Shown here: positions 23,698 through 33,343 of the stretch, piece after piece
Layout: every line of letters begins with the position of its first letter
Position numbering within the stretch: position 1 is the stretch's first letter
Origin: Desulfobacterium sp.
GTDB lineage: Bacteria > Desulfobacterota > Desulfobacteria > Desulfobacterales > Desulfobacteraceae
Length of the DNA: 64,000 bases
NCBI GenBank assembly: GCA_030145245.1
Contig: JAQYWC010000043.1
Coordinates: forward strand, 94,863-158,862
Direction: 5' to 3'
The notes under the pieces: generated by a model
Seen by the model: only the letters and a program-made list of their open reading frames with translations
Database searches by the model: none
What the model was told of the DNA's origin: nothing
Position numbers and translations under genes: made by a program

Positions 23698-25218
23698 ATG
23701 ACAATGAGCAAGAAAAAATACGAAGTCTCTTATTTTCAAGAAAAATACGGCCATTTATTCAATGGCATGGATGCTATTTTAAATGTATTGCATGAAGGAA
23801 TATGCATCAGCAACGCCCAAGGTATCATCCTGAAGATGAATCCCATGTATGAACGCTTATGCGGCCTGTCTCCGGATAAACTGCTCGGAAAAAAAGTCAG
23901 TTTCCTGAACAGCAAGCACGGGGTTTTCGACGAGGCAGAACCCCATGCCGACCGCGTTGAACAGAAAAAGGGGATCTTTATGGGCGCGGTAAGTCCTGTA
24001 ATCCTCAAATCAAAACGACCGGCAAGCTCTGTTCAGCAGACCAGCGGCGGCAGAAAAAACCTGTTGCACGGATACCCCATGCTCAATGTCGACGGAGATG
24101 TGGAGCTGGTTATTACCTTTATCCGGGATATCAGCCACCTGACCCTTTTCAAAGAACAAATTGAGCACCACAAAGATATTTTTAAAAAATTCTGGTCAAC
24201 CATACGAAATAATGACCCCGAAATTTCCGCACCTACATCCATTGTGATTGAAAGCCCGGCCATGAAAAAGGTGATGGTTCAGCTCCAAAAGGTTGCCAAA
24301 ACCGATGCAACCGTTTTGATTTTAGGAAATACCGGGGTGGGCAAAGGAGAAGTGGCAAGGCAGATACACGCCCAAAGCGGCCGGTCTGACAACACCTTCT
24401 TTTGTGCCGACTGCACCAGCATTCCGGAAAATCTCATTGAATCAGAGCTTTTCGGCTACGCACCCGGCGCCTTCTCAGGGGCAAGGCGGGAAGGGAAACC
24501 CGGATACTTTGATATCGCTGCCGGCGGAACCATTTTTCTGGATGAAATCGGAGAATTGTCTTTACCCATGCAGGCAAAACTCCTGCGGGTCCTTCAGGAT
24601 CAGGAAATCATGCAGATCGGCGGCCTGAAGCCCAAAAAAACAGATACCCGGATCATTGCGGCAACCAATGTAAACCTTGAACAGGCCGTTGCAAACGGCA
24701 AATTCCGCCAGGATCTGTACTATCGTCTCCAGGTCAGCGTATTGCACATCCTGCCGCTGAAAGAAAGAAGGGAAGATATTCAACCCCTTGCCCAACATTT
24801 TCTTCAACGGTACAATCTCAAATACCGCAAACAGTTTTATTTTTCCGATGAGGCCATGGAGACCCTTTTAAAACACGCCTGGCCGGGCAATGTCCGGGAG
24901 CTGCAAAACATGATCCAGGGCATTGTGATCACCAATGAAAATAACATCATAGAGCCCATGGATCTGCCACGGGTCATGCCCAGAGAAACCGCACCCTCAC
25001 CCGGGTCACACATTCTGACCAAAAGTCAACTGGGCAAACCCCTCAAACAGATCATGGCAGATATTGAGCTCGAAATCCTCCAGCAGGCCATGGACAAGTA
25101 CAAATCAACAGAAAAAGTGGCACAACTTTTCCAGGTGAACCGTACGACCGTATCCCGCAAGCTTCAGGCCGGGAATAAAAAAAGAAACCACCGGGGACGC
25201 CCATACCAGGAAAGATAA
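23698..25218 (+). CDS. Sigma-54-dependent transcriptional activator (PAS - AAA+ - HTH)
   Basis: 506 residues. A PAS-type sensor at about 20-150 (LHEGICISNAQGIILKMNP), then the AAA+ core: Walker A GNTGVGKGE (210-218), the sigma-54 contact loop GAFSGA (257-262; usually GAFTGA) and Walker B TIFLDEIGE (278-286). The C-terminus has a Fis-type helix-turn-helix (TEKVAQLFQVNRTTVSRKLQ). No receiver domain, so the PAS domain likely senses a ligand directly. It is divergent from the symporter-AOR gene run with palindromes and a -24/-12 promoter between. No clear ribosome site precedes the ATG. Confidence 0.93.
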   Translation: MTMSKKKYEVSYFQEKYGHLFNGMDAILNVLHEGICISNAQGIILKMNPMYERLCGLSPDKLLGKKVSFLNSKHGVFDEAEPHADRVEQKKGIFMGAVSPVILKSKRPASSVQQTSGGRKNLLHGYPMLNVDGDVELVITFIRDISHLTLFKEQIEHHKDIFKKFWSTIRNNDPEISAPTSIVIESPAMKKVMVQLQKVAKTDATVLILGNTGVGKGEVARQIHAQSGRSDNTFFCADCTSIPENLIESELFGYAPGAFSGARREGKPGYFDIAAGGTIFLDEIGELSLPMQAKLLRVLQDQEIMQIGGLKPKKTDTRIIAATNVNLEQAVANGKFRQDLYYRLQVSVLHILPLKERREDIQPLAQHFLQRYNLKYRKQFYFSDEAMETLLKHAWPGNVRELQNMIQGIVITNENNIIEPMDLPRVMPRETAPSPGSHILTKSQLGKPLKQIMADIELEILQQAMDKYKSTEKVAQLFQVNRTTVSRKLQAGNKKRNHRGRPYQER

Positions 25219-25348
25219 GGAATCACAGCCCTGAAAAGAATAAGATACCGACACAATTGTTTTTCAGGCAATACAGTCGGTATATGTCAACCCATTACTC
25301 GTAGGTAACACTTGCCTTTGATTCAATAATATCGCCTGTTTCAATCCA

Positions 25349-25621
25349 GTGCCCCCAGGTGGAGATATCTCCCTGTCGGATAAGGAAGACAAGATCGACG
25401 CAATGTATGCCGTCGACGGCCGAAATGAGTGGGCAATGAAAGCCTTGGTACAGGAAAGGTGTGATCGCTTATCGGCCTATGCAAAAGACCAGGCATGGAA
25501 ACAATACTTCTTTCCTCAGTTTCATTACCTGCCGGGTGATTATTATGCGGAAAAGGAACTTAAAAGACGTATGGTTTTAAACCATGCCTACCTGGACATT
25601 CTCCGGGACATCATCAATTAG
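25349..25621 (+). CDS. Short hypothetical ORF, doubtful
   Basis: A 90-codon frame starting with GTG; an ATG at 25403 would give 72 residues. It is hydrophilic, with many Tyr, Lys and Glu (HYLPGDYYAEKELKRRMVLN). No family recognised and no good ribosome site. It is the only frame that fills the 466-base gap after the activator gene, and could be a gene remnant. Confidence 0.3.
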   Translation: MPPGGDISLSDKEDKIDAMYAVDGRNEWAMKALVQERCDRLSAYAKDQAWKQYFFPQFHYLPGDYYAEKELKRRMVLNHAYLDILRDIIN

Positions 25622-25639
25622 GCCGGTTAATAGCGGAAA

Positions 25640-25668
25640 TTACGCCGGGAAGTCCCCTTCCCGGCGTA
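25640..25668. terminator. GC-rich hairpin, copy 2 of the three-copy family
   Basis: TTACGCCGGGAAG (25640-25652) pairs with CTTCCCGGCGTA (25657-25668) over TCCC, 16 bases past the TolC-like stop. Nearly identical to the hairpins at 16019 and 33549. Confidence 0.8.
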
Positions 25669-25684
25669 GATAACAAAAACAGGC

Positions 25685-27040
25685 TTAGCTGCCTTGCGGG
25701 GAATCGGGCAGAAGATCGATCCTGCCGGTCTCGGCCGACAGGTTGACCAGGGCGATCCTGTACTGGATCCAGGTCAGGGCCACGGCACCGGACGCCCGGA
25801 CAAGGTCTGTCTGGGCCTGGTTGAGCCGGGTCAGGGGAAGGGCCCCGGCCCGGTAGGCGGTTGCCACATGCTCCCGGATCCGCTGGGTCAGCTCAAGGGT
25901 CCGCTTCTGGCGTTCATAGGTTTCAAAGGCGGTCTCAGCCCGGTCACGGGTCTGGCGGATGGAGGAGCTGATGGATAACAGCAGCTGCTCCCGCTGTTGG
26001 GAAAGCGCGCGGACTTCCGCATTTATCTCCTGGATCTTGCCCGTTCTGCGGCCGCCGGTATAAAGATCCCAGGAGGCGACAACGCCCACATAGGTCTCAT
26101 GCTCCTCCTGGTCCTTGACGGTGATACCGTCCTGGAACATATAACCGGCCCCGGTGATAAAGGCGATATCCGGGGAGTAATTTCCCTTCTCGGCCCTGAG
26201 GAGCTGTTCCTGGGCAAGCACGCCCGCATCCAGGGCCTTAAGGTCCGGACGATGGGACAAGGCGAACTGATATTCGTTCTCAAAGGTTTCAAGGAGTTGC
26301 TCCCCGCTCTTTGTGACCCCGACAGGATAGAGTTCTTCGGGCAGGTGTGCTTCGGGCAGGGCCATGAGCTGGGCCAGGGCCGCGCACACGATCTTGAAAT
26401 CCCGCTCTGCCGACGAAAAATCGCTCTCCGCCTGGAGGGCCTTGACTGAGAAGTTGAGCATCTCCGCCTCAGGGGCCGCTCCCACCTGCCATTTGATCCT
26501 GGCATCCTTTTCCAGGATCTGGTTGAACTCCTGGTTCTGCTTTGCCACCACCATGCCCTCAACGGCCAGCTGGGCCTGATAATAAGCCGTTGAAACAGCC
26601 TTGAGGAGCAGCCGCCGGGTATCGGCCAGGCGCTGTTTCCGAAGCTCTACACCATGGGTTGCGGCAAGGGTGTTGGCCTCCCTTGAGAACCCGTCAAACA
26701 GCAGCCAGGTCAGGCCGATGCCCACGCTCATCTCATTAAAGGAATCGTCGACCCGGTCGTAGGGGTTCCAGTCCGGCTGGACCGTTACATCCCTGGCCTT
26801 AGCCCCGCCCTGGGCAGTAACCGTGGGCAGATACGCGGACTTGGCCTGCTTGAGCACGGCCCGGGCAGCCTCGATCCGCTGTTGGGCCTCCTGAATGCCG
26901 GGATAGTTGTCAAGGGCTGCCTTCCAGGCCTCATCCAGGGTCAATCGTCCCTGGGGCACCACCAGGGCGCTCTCCTTTGCAAAGCCGGTGGCGGCGATGC
27001 AGAGAACAAGGAGCAGGAGAAGTGTGGTCTGTTTCATCAT
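25685..27040 (-). CDS. TolC-like outer-membrane efflux protein, copy A
   Basis: 451 residues from the ATG at 27040, preceded by GAGGA at five bases; an ATG at 27052 overlaps the pump stop as ATGA and is a possible alternative. Signal peptide of about 21 residues (KQTTLLLLLVLCIAATGFA). The two OEP-type repeats are visible, each starting as a long helix (LTLDEAWKAALDNYPGIQEAQ; later SHRPDLKALDAGVLAQEQLL). It should form the trimeric outer-membrane channel for the pump encoded just upstream. Confidence 0.88.
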   Translation of the reverse strand: MMKQTTLLLLLVLCIAATGFAKESALVVPQGRLTLDEAWKAALDNYPGIQEAQQRIEAARAVLKQAKSAYLPTVTAQGGAKARDVTVQPDWNPYDRVDDSFNEMSVGIGLTWLLFDGFSREANTLAATHGVELRKQRLADTRRLLLKAVSTAYYQAQLAVEGMVVAKQNQEFNQILEKDARIKWQVGAAPEAEMLNFSVKALQAESDFSSAERDFKIVCAALAQLMALPEAHLPEELYPVGVTKSGEQLLETFENEYQFALSHRPDLKALDAGVLAQEQLLRAEKGNYSPDIAFITGAGYMFQDGITVKDQEEHETYVGVVASWDLYTGGRRTGKIQEINAEVRALSQQREQLLLSISSSIRQTRDRAETAFETYERQKRTLELTQRIREHVATAYRAGALPLTRLNQAQTDLVRASGAVALTWIQYRIALVNLSAETGRIDLLPDSPQGS

Positions 27041-27048
27041 CGGATTCC

Positions 27049-30000
27049 TCATAGGTAATTGTGGTCGGATTTTATTCTGTACATCAGGCAGTAGAGCACC
27101 GGAACAATGATCAACGTCAGAAAGGTTGCCACAAACAAACCGCTCATGATGGTCACGGCCATGGTGGCAAACATGGGATCAAACACCAGGGGCAGCATGC
27201 CGAGGATGGTGGTGCCCGAGGCCATCACCACCGGGCGCATACGGCTTACTGCGCTGTCCAGGACCGCCTTGTAGGGCGGATACCCCTCCCGCAAAAGGAT
27301 CTCCACCTGTTCGATCAAAACGATGGCGTTCTTGATCAGCATGCCGGAAAGCCCCAGAAAACCCAGGATGGACATGAAGCCAAAGGCGAGCTTCATGGAG
27401 AGCAATCCCGCTGCAATGCCCATAATGGACAGGGGCACGGTCAGGAAGATCACCATGGGCCGGCGGATGGAGTTGAAAAGCCCCACCACGATGACGAACA
27501 TGCCAAGGGCGCACAGGGGGAAAATCTTCTTCAACGGTCCCCGTGCATCCGCCGACGCCTCAAACTCGCCCACCCAATCCAGGGTATAACCCGAGGGAAG
27601 GGTCAGGGCCTCAATTTTATCCTTCATGGCAAGGCGCAGGGGAGCGGCAAGGCCCTGGGCCGGGTTGCACTGGACCGTGACGGCCCGCTGCTGATCCCGG
27701 CGCTTGATCAACGGCCACTCCCACACGGGTTTCACCTCGGTCACCACCTGGCCGATGGGGATGAAGGCGTGCTTCATGGCGCTGTAGACCTGGACATTGT
27801 TCAGGTCGTTCACGGAATCCCTCTCGTTTTGGGGCGGCCGGGTGATGATGGGAATCAGTTCGTCGCTCTCCCGGTAAAGCCCTGCCACCACGCCGTTGAA
27901 GTTCCAGCGGATCGCCTTGGCAAGCTCGCTCCGGCTCACCCCGGCCTGGCGGGCCTGGGTCTCTGAAAACTGGGGCCGGATCACCCGCACCTGCTGGCGC
28001 CAGTCGGTTCTGACGTCCCGGGTATTGGGGGTCTGCTGCATGATCACCCGTGCCTGTTCCGCAAGGTTCTGGAGCACAACGATATCCGGGCCCCTGAACC
28101 GGGCCTCCACCTGAAAAGTGATGGCCGGGCCTGAAACGATCTTCTTGGCATAGGGTTCGGAATCGGGAAAGTTGGCTGCCAGATATTCGTTCACCCGGCT
28201 GACAAGCCCGTCGATCTGGGTATACTCTTCAACCTCAACCAGGAGCTGGCCATAGCTTGAGTTGGGCGTCTGATAATCATAGGTGAGGATAAACCGCAGA
28301 GCCCCCTCCCCCGCAAAAGAGGTGATGTTGGTGACCCCCTCCATATTGCTGACCGCTTCCCGGATCCGGGCCAGGTCTTCAGCGGTATGGTTGATGTGGG
28401 TTCCCTGGGGCTTCCAGTAGTTCACATAGAAATAGCGCTGGGTGGAGCCGGGGAAAAAGGCGGAGGGGATGGACTTGAACCCGAGGATGGAGACAACCAG
28501 CAGCATAAAGGTGACGAGTATCGTCAGATAGCGTCCCCTGAGGGTCAGGTGGAGCATGCGCCGGTAGGCACGGAACATGGGCCTGTCGTAGGGATCCTTG
28601 CCCACGGTTGCGTCCGGGACCTTCAGAAACCAGACACAGAAGAGCGGGGTGATGGTCACGGCAAACAGCCAGCTGAGCAGCAGGGAGATGGCCATGACCT
28701 GGAACAGGGATCGGCAGAACTCCCCCACATTTCCAGGAGCATACCCGATGGCGGTGAATGCCAGGATGGCCACAAAAGTGGCGCCCAAAAGGGGCCACCG
28801 GTTTTCCAGGACCACCTGCCGGGCGGCATGTTCCCGGCCCTCGCCCCGCTCCACCCGGACAAGGATGCCGTCGGCCACAACAATGGCGTTGTCCACCAGC
28901 ATGCCCAGGGCCAGGATCAGTGCGCCCAGGGAGATCTTCTGAAGATCAATGCCAAAGAGCATCATGCCAATGAACGTCCCGAGGATGGTCAACAGCAAAA
29001 TCATGCCGATGAGCATTCCGCTCTGCCATCCCATGAAGAGCATGAGAAGCACCACCACAATGACCACGGCTTCCCCGAGATTCGCAAGAAAGGCATTGAC
29101 AGACTCGGTCACCACCCGGCTCTGATAGTAGATGATGTTCAGCTCCATGCCCGGCGGCTGCTGTGCCTCAAGCTCATGGAGCTTCTCCTTGACCGAGGTC
29201 CCCATGGTGATCACGTTGCCGCCGTCCACGGTGGAGATGCCAAGGCCGATGCAGGGCTTTCCATTATAGCGCATCATGTTTCTGGATGGCTCGTAATACC
29301 CCCTGCGGATGGTTGCGATATCCCCCAGGCGAACCATGCCGGTTGCGCCGCCGATCAGGGTATCTGCGATCATGGCTTCGCTCTTGAACTCACCCGTGGG
29401 AGAGATGCGCATATATTCGGTGTTCACATCCACCTGGCCGTTGGGCTCCACAACGTTCTGGAGATGCAGGGTCTGGTAGATGAGTTGGGGAGGAATGCCC
29501 AGGCCCGCAAGCTTTGCCCGTTCAAACTCGATATAGATCGCCTCCTGCTGGGTGCCCCAGAAGTCGATCTTGGCCACTTCGTCGCACAGCAAAAGCTCTT
29601 TTTTGAGGTATTCGGCATAATCCTTGAGCTCGGCCGGGGTGTAGCTCTCCCCGGTCAGGGCGAAAAACACTCCATAGACATCACCGAAATCATCCCTGAC
29701 CATGGAGGGACCTGCGCCCGGTGGGAGGCGCTTCTGGATGTCATTGACCTTTCTTCGTAGCTCGTCCCAGATCTGGGGCAGCTGATCCTTGTGAAACTCA
29801 TCCTTCATATCAACATAAACAACCGAGAGGCCATCCTCGGAGGTGGAATACATCTCCTTGACCTGGCCCATGGCTTTAATGGCCTCCTCAACCCGGTCAG
29901 TGACCTCCTCCTCCACCTCCAGTGGGGTGGCACCGGGATACTGGGTGACCACAAGGGCTGTCTTGATGGTAAAGGTCGGATCCTCCAGCCGGCCGAGTTT

Positions 30001-30090
30001 CTCAAAAGCGAGGATTCCACCGCCCAGGAGCAGGATGGTCAGCACAACCATAAAGGTACGGTTTTTCAGAGCAAATTCAGCCGGATTCAT
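27049..30090 (-). CDS. RND-family efflux pump (inner-membrane transporter), copy A
   Basis: 1013 residues, normal for AcrB-type pumps. TM1 at about 12-30, a periplasmic loop, a block of membrane segments at about 335-540, a second loop and a final membrane block. The proton-relay segment in TM4 reads GMLVDNAIVV: AcrB has two Asp (DD), here DN, as in other RND branches. Proton-driven export of hydrophobic or amphipathic compounds with the adaptor and TolC. Its ATG overlaps the adaptor stop by four bases. Confidence 0.95.
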   Translation of the reverse strand: MNPAEFALKNRTFMVVLTILLLGGGILAFEKLGRLEDPTFTIKTALVVTQYPGATPLEVEEEVTDRVEEAIKAMGQVKEMYSTSEDGLSVVYVDMKDEFHKDQLPQIWDELRRKVNDIQKRLPPGAGPSMVRDDFGDVYGVFFALTGESYTPAELKDYAEYLKKELLLCDEVAKIDFWGTQQEAIYIEFERAKLAGLGIPPQLIYQTLHLQNVVEPNGQVDVNTEYMRISPTGEFKSEAMIADTLIGGATGMVRLGDIATIRRGYYEPSRNMMRYNGKPCIGLGISTVDGGNVITMGTSVKEKLHELEAQQPPGMELNIIYYQSRVVTESVNAFLANLGEAVVIVVVLLMLFMGWQSGMLIGMILLLTILGTFIGMMLFGIDLQKISLGALILALGMLVDNAIVVADGILVRVERGEGREHAARQVVLENRWPLLGATFVAILAFTAIGYAPGNVGEFCRSLFQVMAISLLLSWLFAVTITPLFCVWFLKVPDATVGKDPYDRPMFRAYRRMLHLTLRGRYLTILVTFMLLVVSILGFKSIPSAFFPGSTQRYFYVNYWKPQGTHINHTAEDLARIREAVSNMEGVTNITSFAGEGALRFILTYDYQTPNSSYGQLLVEVEEYTQIDGLVSRVNEYLAANFPDSEPYAKKIVSGPAITFQVEARFRGPDIVVLQNLAEQARVIMQQTPNTRDVRTDWRQQVRVIRPQFSETQARQAGVSRSELAKAIRWNFNGVVAGLYRESDELIPIITRPPQNERDSVNDLNNVQVYSAMKHAFIPIGQVVTEVKPVWEWPLIKRRDQQRAVTVQCNPAQGLAAPLRLAMKDKIEALTLPSGYTLDWVGEFEASADARGPLKKIFPLCALGMFVIVVGLFNSIRRPMVIFLTVPLSIMGIAAGLLSMKLAFGFMSILGFLGLSGMLIKNAIVLIEQVEILLREGYPPYKAVLDSAVSRMRPVVMASGTTILGMLPLVFDPMFATMAVTIMSGLFVATFLTLIIVPVLYCLMYRIKSDHNYL

Positions 30091-31229
30091 TGAATGCGTC
30101 CTTTCATGGAAATAGCGTTGAGCTTCATGGTGGACGTTATAAAATCAACACCCTCGGTAACGATCCGCTCTCCAATGGAAAGCCCGTTTTTAACAACAAT
30201 GCGGGAGGAGCCGTTCAGGCTGCCCACCTCGACCTTTTTCTTGACGGCCGTGGAGGAGGTTTCGTCATACACCCACACCGAGGACGCTCCGCTGTTGTCG
30301 GTGACAAGGGCCCTTGCCGGAATGGTGATCATATCGGGCTGTTTTTCAGGCGTTGACCAGACCACCTCGGCGGTCATGCCGGGCAGCACCATGAGATCCC
30401 CGGGCGCCGGCATGGTAAACACCATGGCATAGGTCCGGGTAATCCTGTCGGCCTCGGTGTTCCACTCCTTTAAACTGATCCGGAACCTGTGGTCTGCCTG
30501 GCAGGGAAAGGTGGCAAGTGCTGCTTCCCCGCTCTTGAGCCCGTGGCTGATGATCTCGTTTTCAGGCACCTTGATCTCGATCTCAAGGGTGGAGATATCG
30601 TGGAGCCCGACCACCACCCGGCCGGCCTGGACCATCTCGTGGTTTTCAATGAGCTGAAGGGTGATGATACCGTCATAGGGAGCCTTGAGGGAGGTATAGC
30701 CAAGGTGATGCCGGGCGATACGAAGCTGGGCCTTGACCGCGTCCACCGAGGCTGTGAGGATGTTGACCGCGTTTTGTGCATGGTCGTAATCGGCCTGGGG
30801 CACCACATTTTTTGCAAAAAGCTCTTTCACCCTGGCAAAATCGAGCCTTGCCGTCTCCAGCTGGGAAACCGCCCCCGCCTTCTGGGCCTCCAGCACCTGG
30901 ATCTTATCCTGGTAATCCTGGGGATCGATCTGCATGAGCACCTGGCCTTTTTTCACGGCATCGCCGGGCTGTATGTCCACCCGGACCAGGGGACCGCTCA
31001 CCCGGAAGGCAAGCTTTGTTGTGTTGGAAGCCTTGATGGTTCCGGGATAGCTCTTGGCCGTCGCAGAATTAATCCCGTGGATCCGCTCCAGCACAACCCC
31101 ATGGGAACCCGACGCATCGGGCTGATCTGATCTGTTCTCGTCTGCCTGGGCCAGGCTCTGTTGGGTTACTAACAAACACGATGCCATGAGAGCCACCACG
31201 CTCACCACAATCAATAGTCTGTTCTTCAT
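30087..31229 (-). CDS. RND periplasmic adaptor (membrane fusion protein), copy A
   Basis: 380 residues. The N-terminus has a hydrophobic signal with Cys18 in MASC (lipobox-like), but also an AQA cleavage site a few residues later, so lipoprotein status is open. The core shows the adaptor lipoyl half (GDAVKKGQVLMQIDPQDYQ), a helical hairpin (KAGAVSQLETARLDFARVKE) and second lipoyl half (GYTSLKAPYDGIITLQLI), then barrel and membrane-proximal domains. It links the pump to TolC. Starts 22 bases after the tetR stop. Confidence 0.93.
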   Translation of the reverse strand: MKNRLLIVVSVVALMASCLLVTQQSLAQADENRSDQPDASGSHGVVLERIHGINSATAKSYPGTIKASNTTKLAFRVSGPLVRVDIQPGDAVKKGQVLMQIDPQDYQDKIQVLEAQKAGAVSQLETARLDFARVKELFAKNVVPQADYDHAQNAVNILTASVDAVKAQLRIARHHLGYTSLKAPYDGIITLQLIENHEMVQAGRVVVGLHDISTLEIEIKVPENEIISHGLKSGEAALATFPCQADHRFRISLKEWNTEADRITRTYAMVFTMPAPGDLMVLPGMTAEVVWSTPEKQPDMITIPARALVTDNSGASSVWVYDETSSTAVKKKVEVGSLNGSSRIVVKNGLSIGERIVTEGVDFITSTMKLNAISMKGRIQ

Positions 31230-31251
31230 CTCTAATCTTCCTTGTTAATGG

Positions 31252-31902
31252 TTAATTGTCCGTGGGCAGACCCAAAACCATCTGGGTCTGGAGAACGATC
31301 AGATCTTCCATCTGCTTCAGATATTTTTTGTCGTACTTCTTTTTCTTGAGAAAGCCCAGAATGCTCTTGGCATTATCGGCATGGAAAATAACCGGGGATT
31401 TGATAAGCATGGTGTAAAGAAACGCCTGGTCATCGTCAAGCTCCGGCTTTATCCGCTGGAAAAATTCCTTGATGAATTCGAGATTGGGAACCACGATCTC
31501 ATCGGACAGCAGCGCCATGAGACTGTCCCTGGCGTGGATCACCTGGTAAAGGACCCGGCTGTGCCACCAGGGCATTTCAGGATCAAAGGTCAGGGCGATC
31601 TCCCTTTTAACAAGGGCCCGGATCGCCCGGGACTGCACCTCTGGCCGGTCCATCTGCGCCTCAAACGGCGCAAGGACCTTTGAATAGGGAAGCTCCCTGA
31701 ACACCTGGCTTGCCGCCCGGATCACAGCCTCAAACAGTTTTTCCTTGGACTTGAAGTGGTAGTGGATACAGCCGATGTTCTGGCCTGCACGCTCTGCAAT
31801 GGCACGGATGGACACATTTGAAAACCCGTGCCTGGCTGCAAGTTCTCCGGCAGATTCGATCAACAGGTCCCGTGTCTGCCGGCCTATGGAGTAGCTTGCC
31901 AT
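31252..31902 (-). CDS. TetR-family regulator (CerR/DUF1956 type), copy A
   Basis: 216 residues. The helix-turn-helix covers residues 9-55 (LLIESAGELAARHGFSNVSI, then AERAGQNIGCIHYHFKSKE). The C-terminal half has the CerR-like features PEMPWWHSRVLYQVIHARDS. First gene of cassette A, so it probably autoregulates with the pump. The likely operator is at 31952-31977, about 50 bases upstream. Confidence 0.9.
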   Translation of the reverse strand: MASYSIGRQTRDLLIESAGELAARHGFSNVSIRAIAERAGQNIGCIHYHFKSKEKLFEAVIRAASQVFRELPYSKVLAPFEAQMDRPEVQSRAIRALVKREIALTFDPEMPWWHSRVLYQVIHARDSLMALLSDEIVVPNLEFIKEFFQRIKPELDDDQAFLYTMLIKSPVIFHADNAKSILGFLKKKKYDKKYLKQMEDLIVLQTQMVLGLPTDN

Positions 31903-31951
31903 TTGATCTCCTTGGTTGTTGAAGACGAGTTACATCACCGACCAGATTCAA

Positions 31952-31977
31952 ACGAACGACTAAAATTATACATTCGA
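31952..31977. promoter_or_regulatory. Likely TetR operator of cassette A (imperfect)
   Basis: ACGAACG (31952-31958), 12 bases, CATTCGA (31971-31977). The same spacing and left arm occur in cassette B, where the right arm is the perfect complement CGTTCGT. Two mismatches here suggest drift after duplication. Confidence 0.65.
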
Positions 31978-32364
31978 TCAAATTAAGTCAAGTGTGTAAA
32001 CTATCTTTCCCAGGAAATCGCGGTTCTCAGTGTGCCGATCCTGGGATCGACCAAATGAACACCACCCACCAACTACAACCATCATTCAAAGGATAAAACA
32101 CCATTCATCGAATATACCAGTAGATACTTATCACCTTGAACAAATGAGTCAAGCGGATTTATTTAAAAAATCGAGTTGCGGAAAAACGCGAATACCCGTG
32201 GTTATCTCCAGGATCTTTCCCTTTCTGCGACCGCCGGGTATTGGCCAGGTCAATCTGTAGTTGGCGATTTTAATAAAGGTGGGTGAGGTACCGATTGCCC
32301 GGTAAAACGGAAGTGGGCCGCGCAGCGCATCCATGTTTTGATCCATTGATTTGCGAGTCCGCTC
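31978..32364. other. Intercassette stretch with no convincing gene
   Basis: Small frames on both strands (for instance 32149-32346, minus, 65 codons) lack ribosome sites and recognised similarity. The stretch holds the far upstream part of the cassette A promoter region and otherwise nothing I can name. It may be decayed coding sequence. Confidence 0.4.
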
Positions 32365-33294
32365 TCAGCTTGTCAGACTTAGAAACTCTTTTTCAAGTGA
32401 CCTGAGTTCTTCTTTCATGGTTTCACCTTTGACTTGACCTATATGCCTGGAAAACACCTCACTGGTGGCATTCCTTATGTTCGTATAGTCTTTCAGAATG
32501 GGTGCTGTGTCCGCCATAAGGCGATCTAACGGTGTTACCGGCTGATTGATTTGCCCGTACCGATTATAGGCTTCATATCGAACAGCCCGTTGATTGTTTT
32601 GAAGCAGATTTGTATTTTCAGCCTTAAGAACAACAGATTGCTTTTGCATGTCAGAGACTCTGTACTCAAACTCCTGGGTGCCTTCTTGTCGGATGACTTT
32701 GCTATTTTCCTCTAGCTGAAAAGAGGAATAATTATTGCCGTCAACGGCCTTTTCCGTGCGTTGACTGTTAATAATCATATCGCCCGTGGTCGATTGCGAT
32801 TGTGCTGTGACCATTTTCGTGGCCCATGATAATGATTTAGCGGACTCTAAAGCCACTGCATATTTTTCCAAAGCTTCATATCGTGAAATGTTCAGGGTTT
32901 CCGGATCTAATGACTCAGCAATATTCCTGGAAAGAAAGCCCTCTAAAACATCATTCACTTCCTCCTGAAAAGCCTCAATATCTGCCATTTCTTCATCGTT
33001 TAAATCCCCATCAACCTGCATGGAGTAGCTGTGATAGGTGTTTGAAGAATCTTGCAGCCCATTAACCTGTGTGCCTGCACCCCTAAGATAATTTTTTGTA
33101 ACACGGGTTGTCTGATAACTCAGGGTAACGGTATCCCCTTCTCTTGTTTTAAGGGTGATATCAGCTTTTTTTTCCGAGATTTGCATCGATTGTCGGTGGG
33201 AACCAAATCCTTGTCCCTGGGATAGAGAATTTTCCGATCTTGATATATTTACTCCGAATACGGGTGTTTTCCCGTCAATATCAATATGACTCAT
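32365..33294 (-). CDS. Unrecognised 309-residue soluble protein between the efflux cassettes
   Basis: Starts at the ATG at 33294 (GAGGA upstream) rather than 11 codons earlier. No signal peptide or membrane segment. N-terminal half is beta-like and Ser/Thr-rich (ITLKTREGDTVTLSYQTT). It then has an acidic helical stretch (VDGDLNDEEMADIEAFQEEV), Gln/Asn-rich segments and a helical C-terminus. The acidic motif recalls a group of uncharacterised proteobacterial proteins often tied to motility regulons; that is from memory and uncertain. A sigma-28-like promoter lies 50 bases upstream. Not part of the duplication. Confidence 0.7.
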   Translation of the reverse strand: MSHIDIDGKTPVFGVNISRSENSLSQGQGFGSHRQSMQISEKKADITLKTREGDTVTLSYQTTRVTKNYLRGAGTQVNGLQDSSNTYHSYSMQVDGDLNDEEMADIEAFQEEVNDVLEGFLSRNIAESLDPETLNISRYEALEKYAVALESAKSLSWATKMVTAQSQSTTGDMIINSQRTEKAVDGNNYSSFQLEENSKVIRQEGTQEFEYRVSDMQKQSVVLKAENTNLLQNNQRAVRYEAYNRYGQINQPVTPLDRLMADTAPILKDYTNIRNATSEVFSRHIGQVKGETMKEELRSLEKEFLSLTS

Positions 33295-33343
33295 AGTTTT
33301 TCCTCGCCCAAAGGTTGCAGTTTTCAAAAATCACTGGATCGTA

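Larger units (their letters stand above)
25640..31977. repeat. Tandem efflux cassette, copy A
   Basis: Contains, from right to left, operator, tetR, adaptor, RND pump, TolC and end hairpin. Every element is matched in the same order and spacing by copy B at 33549-39875. Translations agree over most positions; in the first 160 residues of the pump I count about 16 differences. Confidence 0.9.

Noticed and set aside
28387..29760. 457-codon open frame on the plus strand inside the RND pump gene
   Set aside because: Antisense shadow: high GC keeps stops rare, the opposite strand encodes a conserved pump along its whole length, and the frame's product is His/Gly/Gln-rich with no recognisable domain.
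32030..32260. Plus-strand 76-codon frame between the efflux cassettes
   Set aside because: No ribosome site, no similarity, AT-rich non-coding look.
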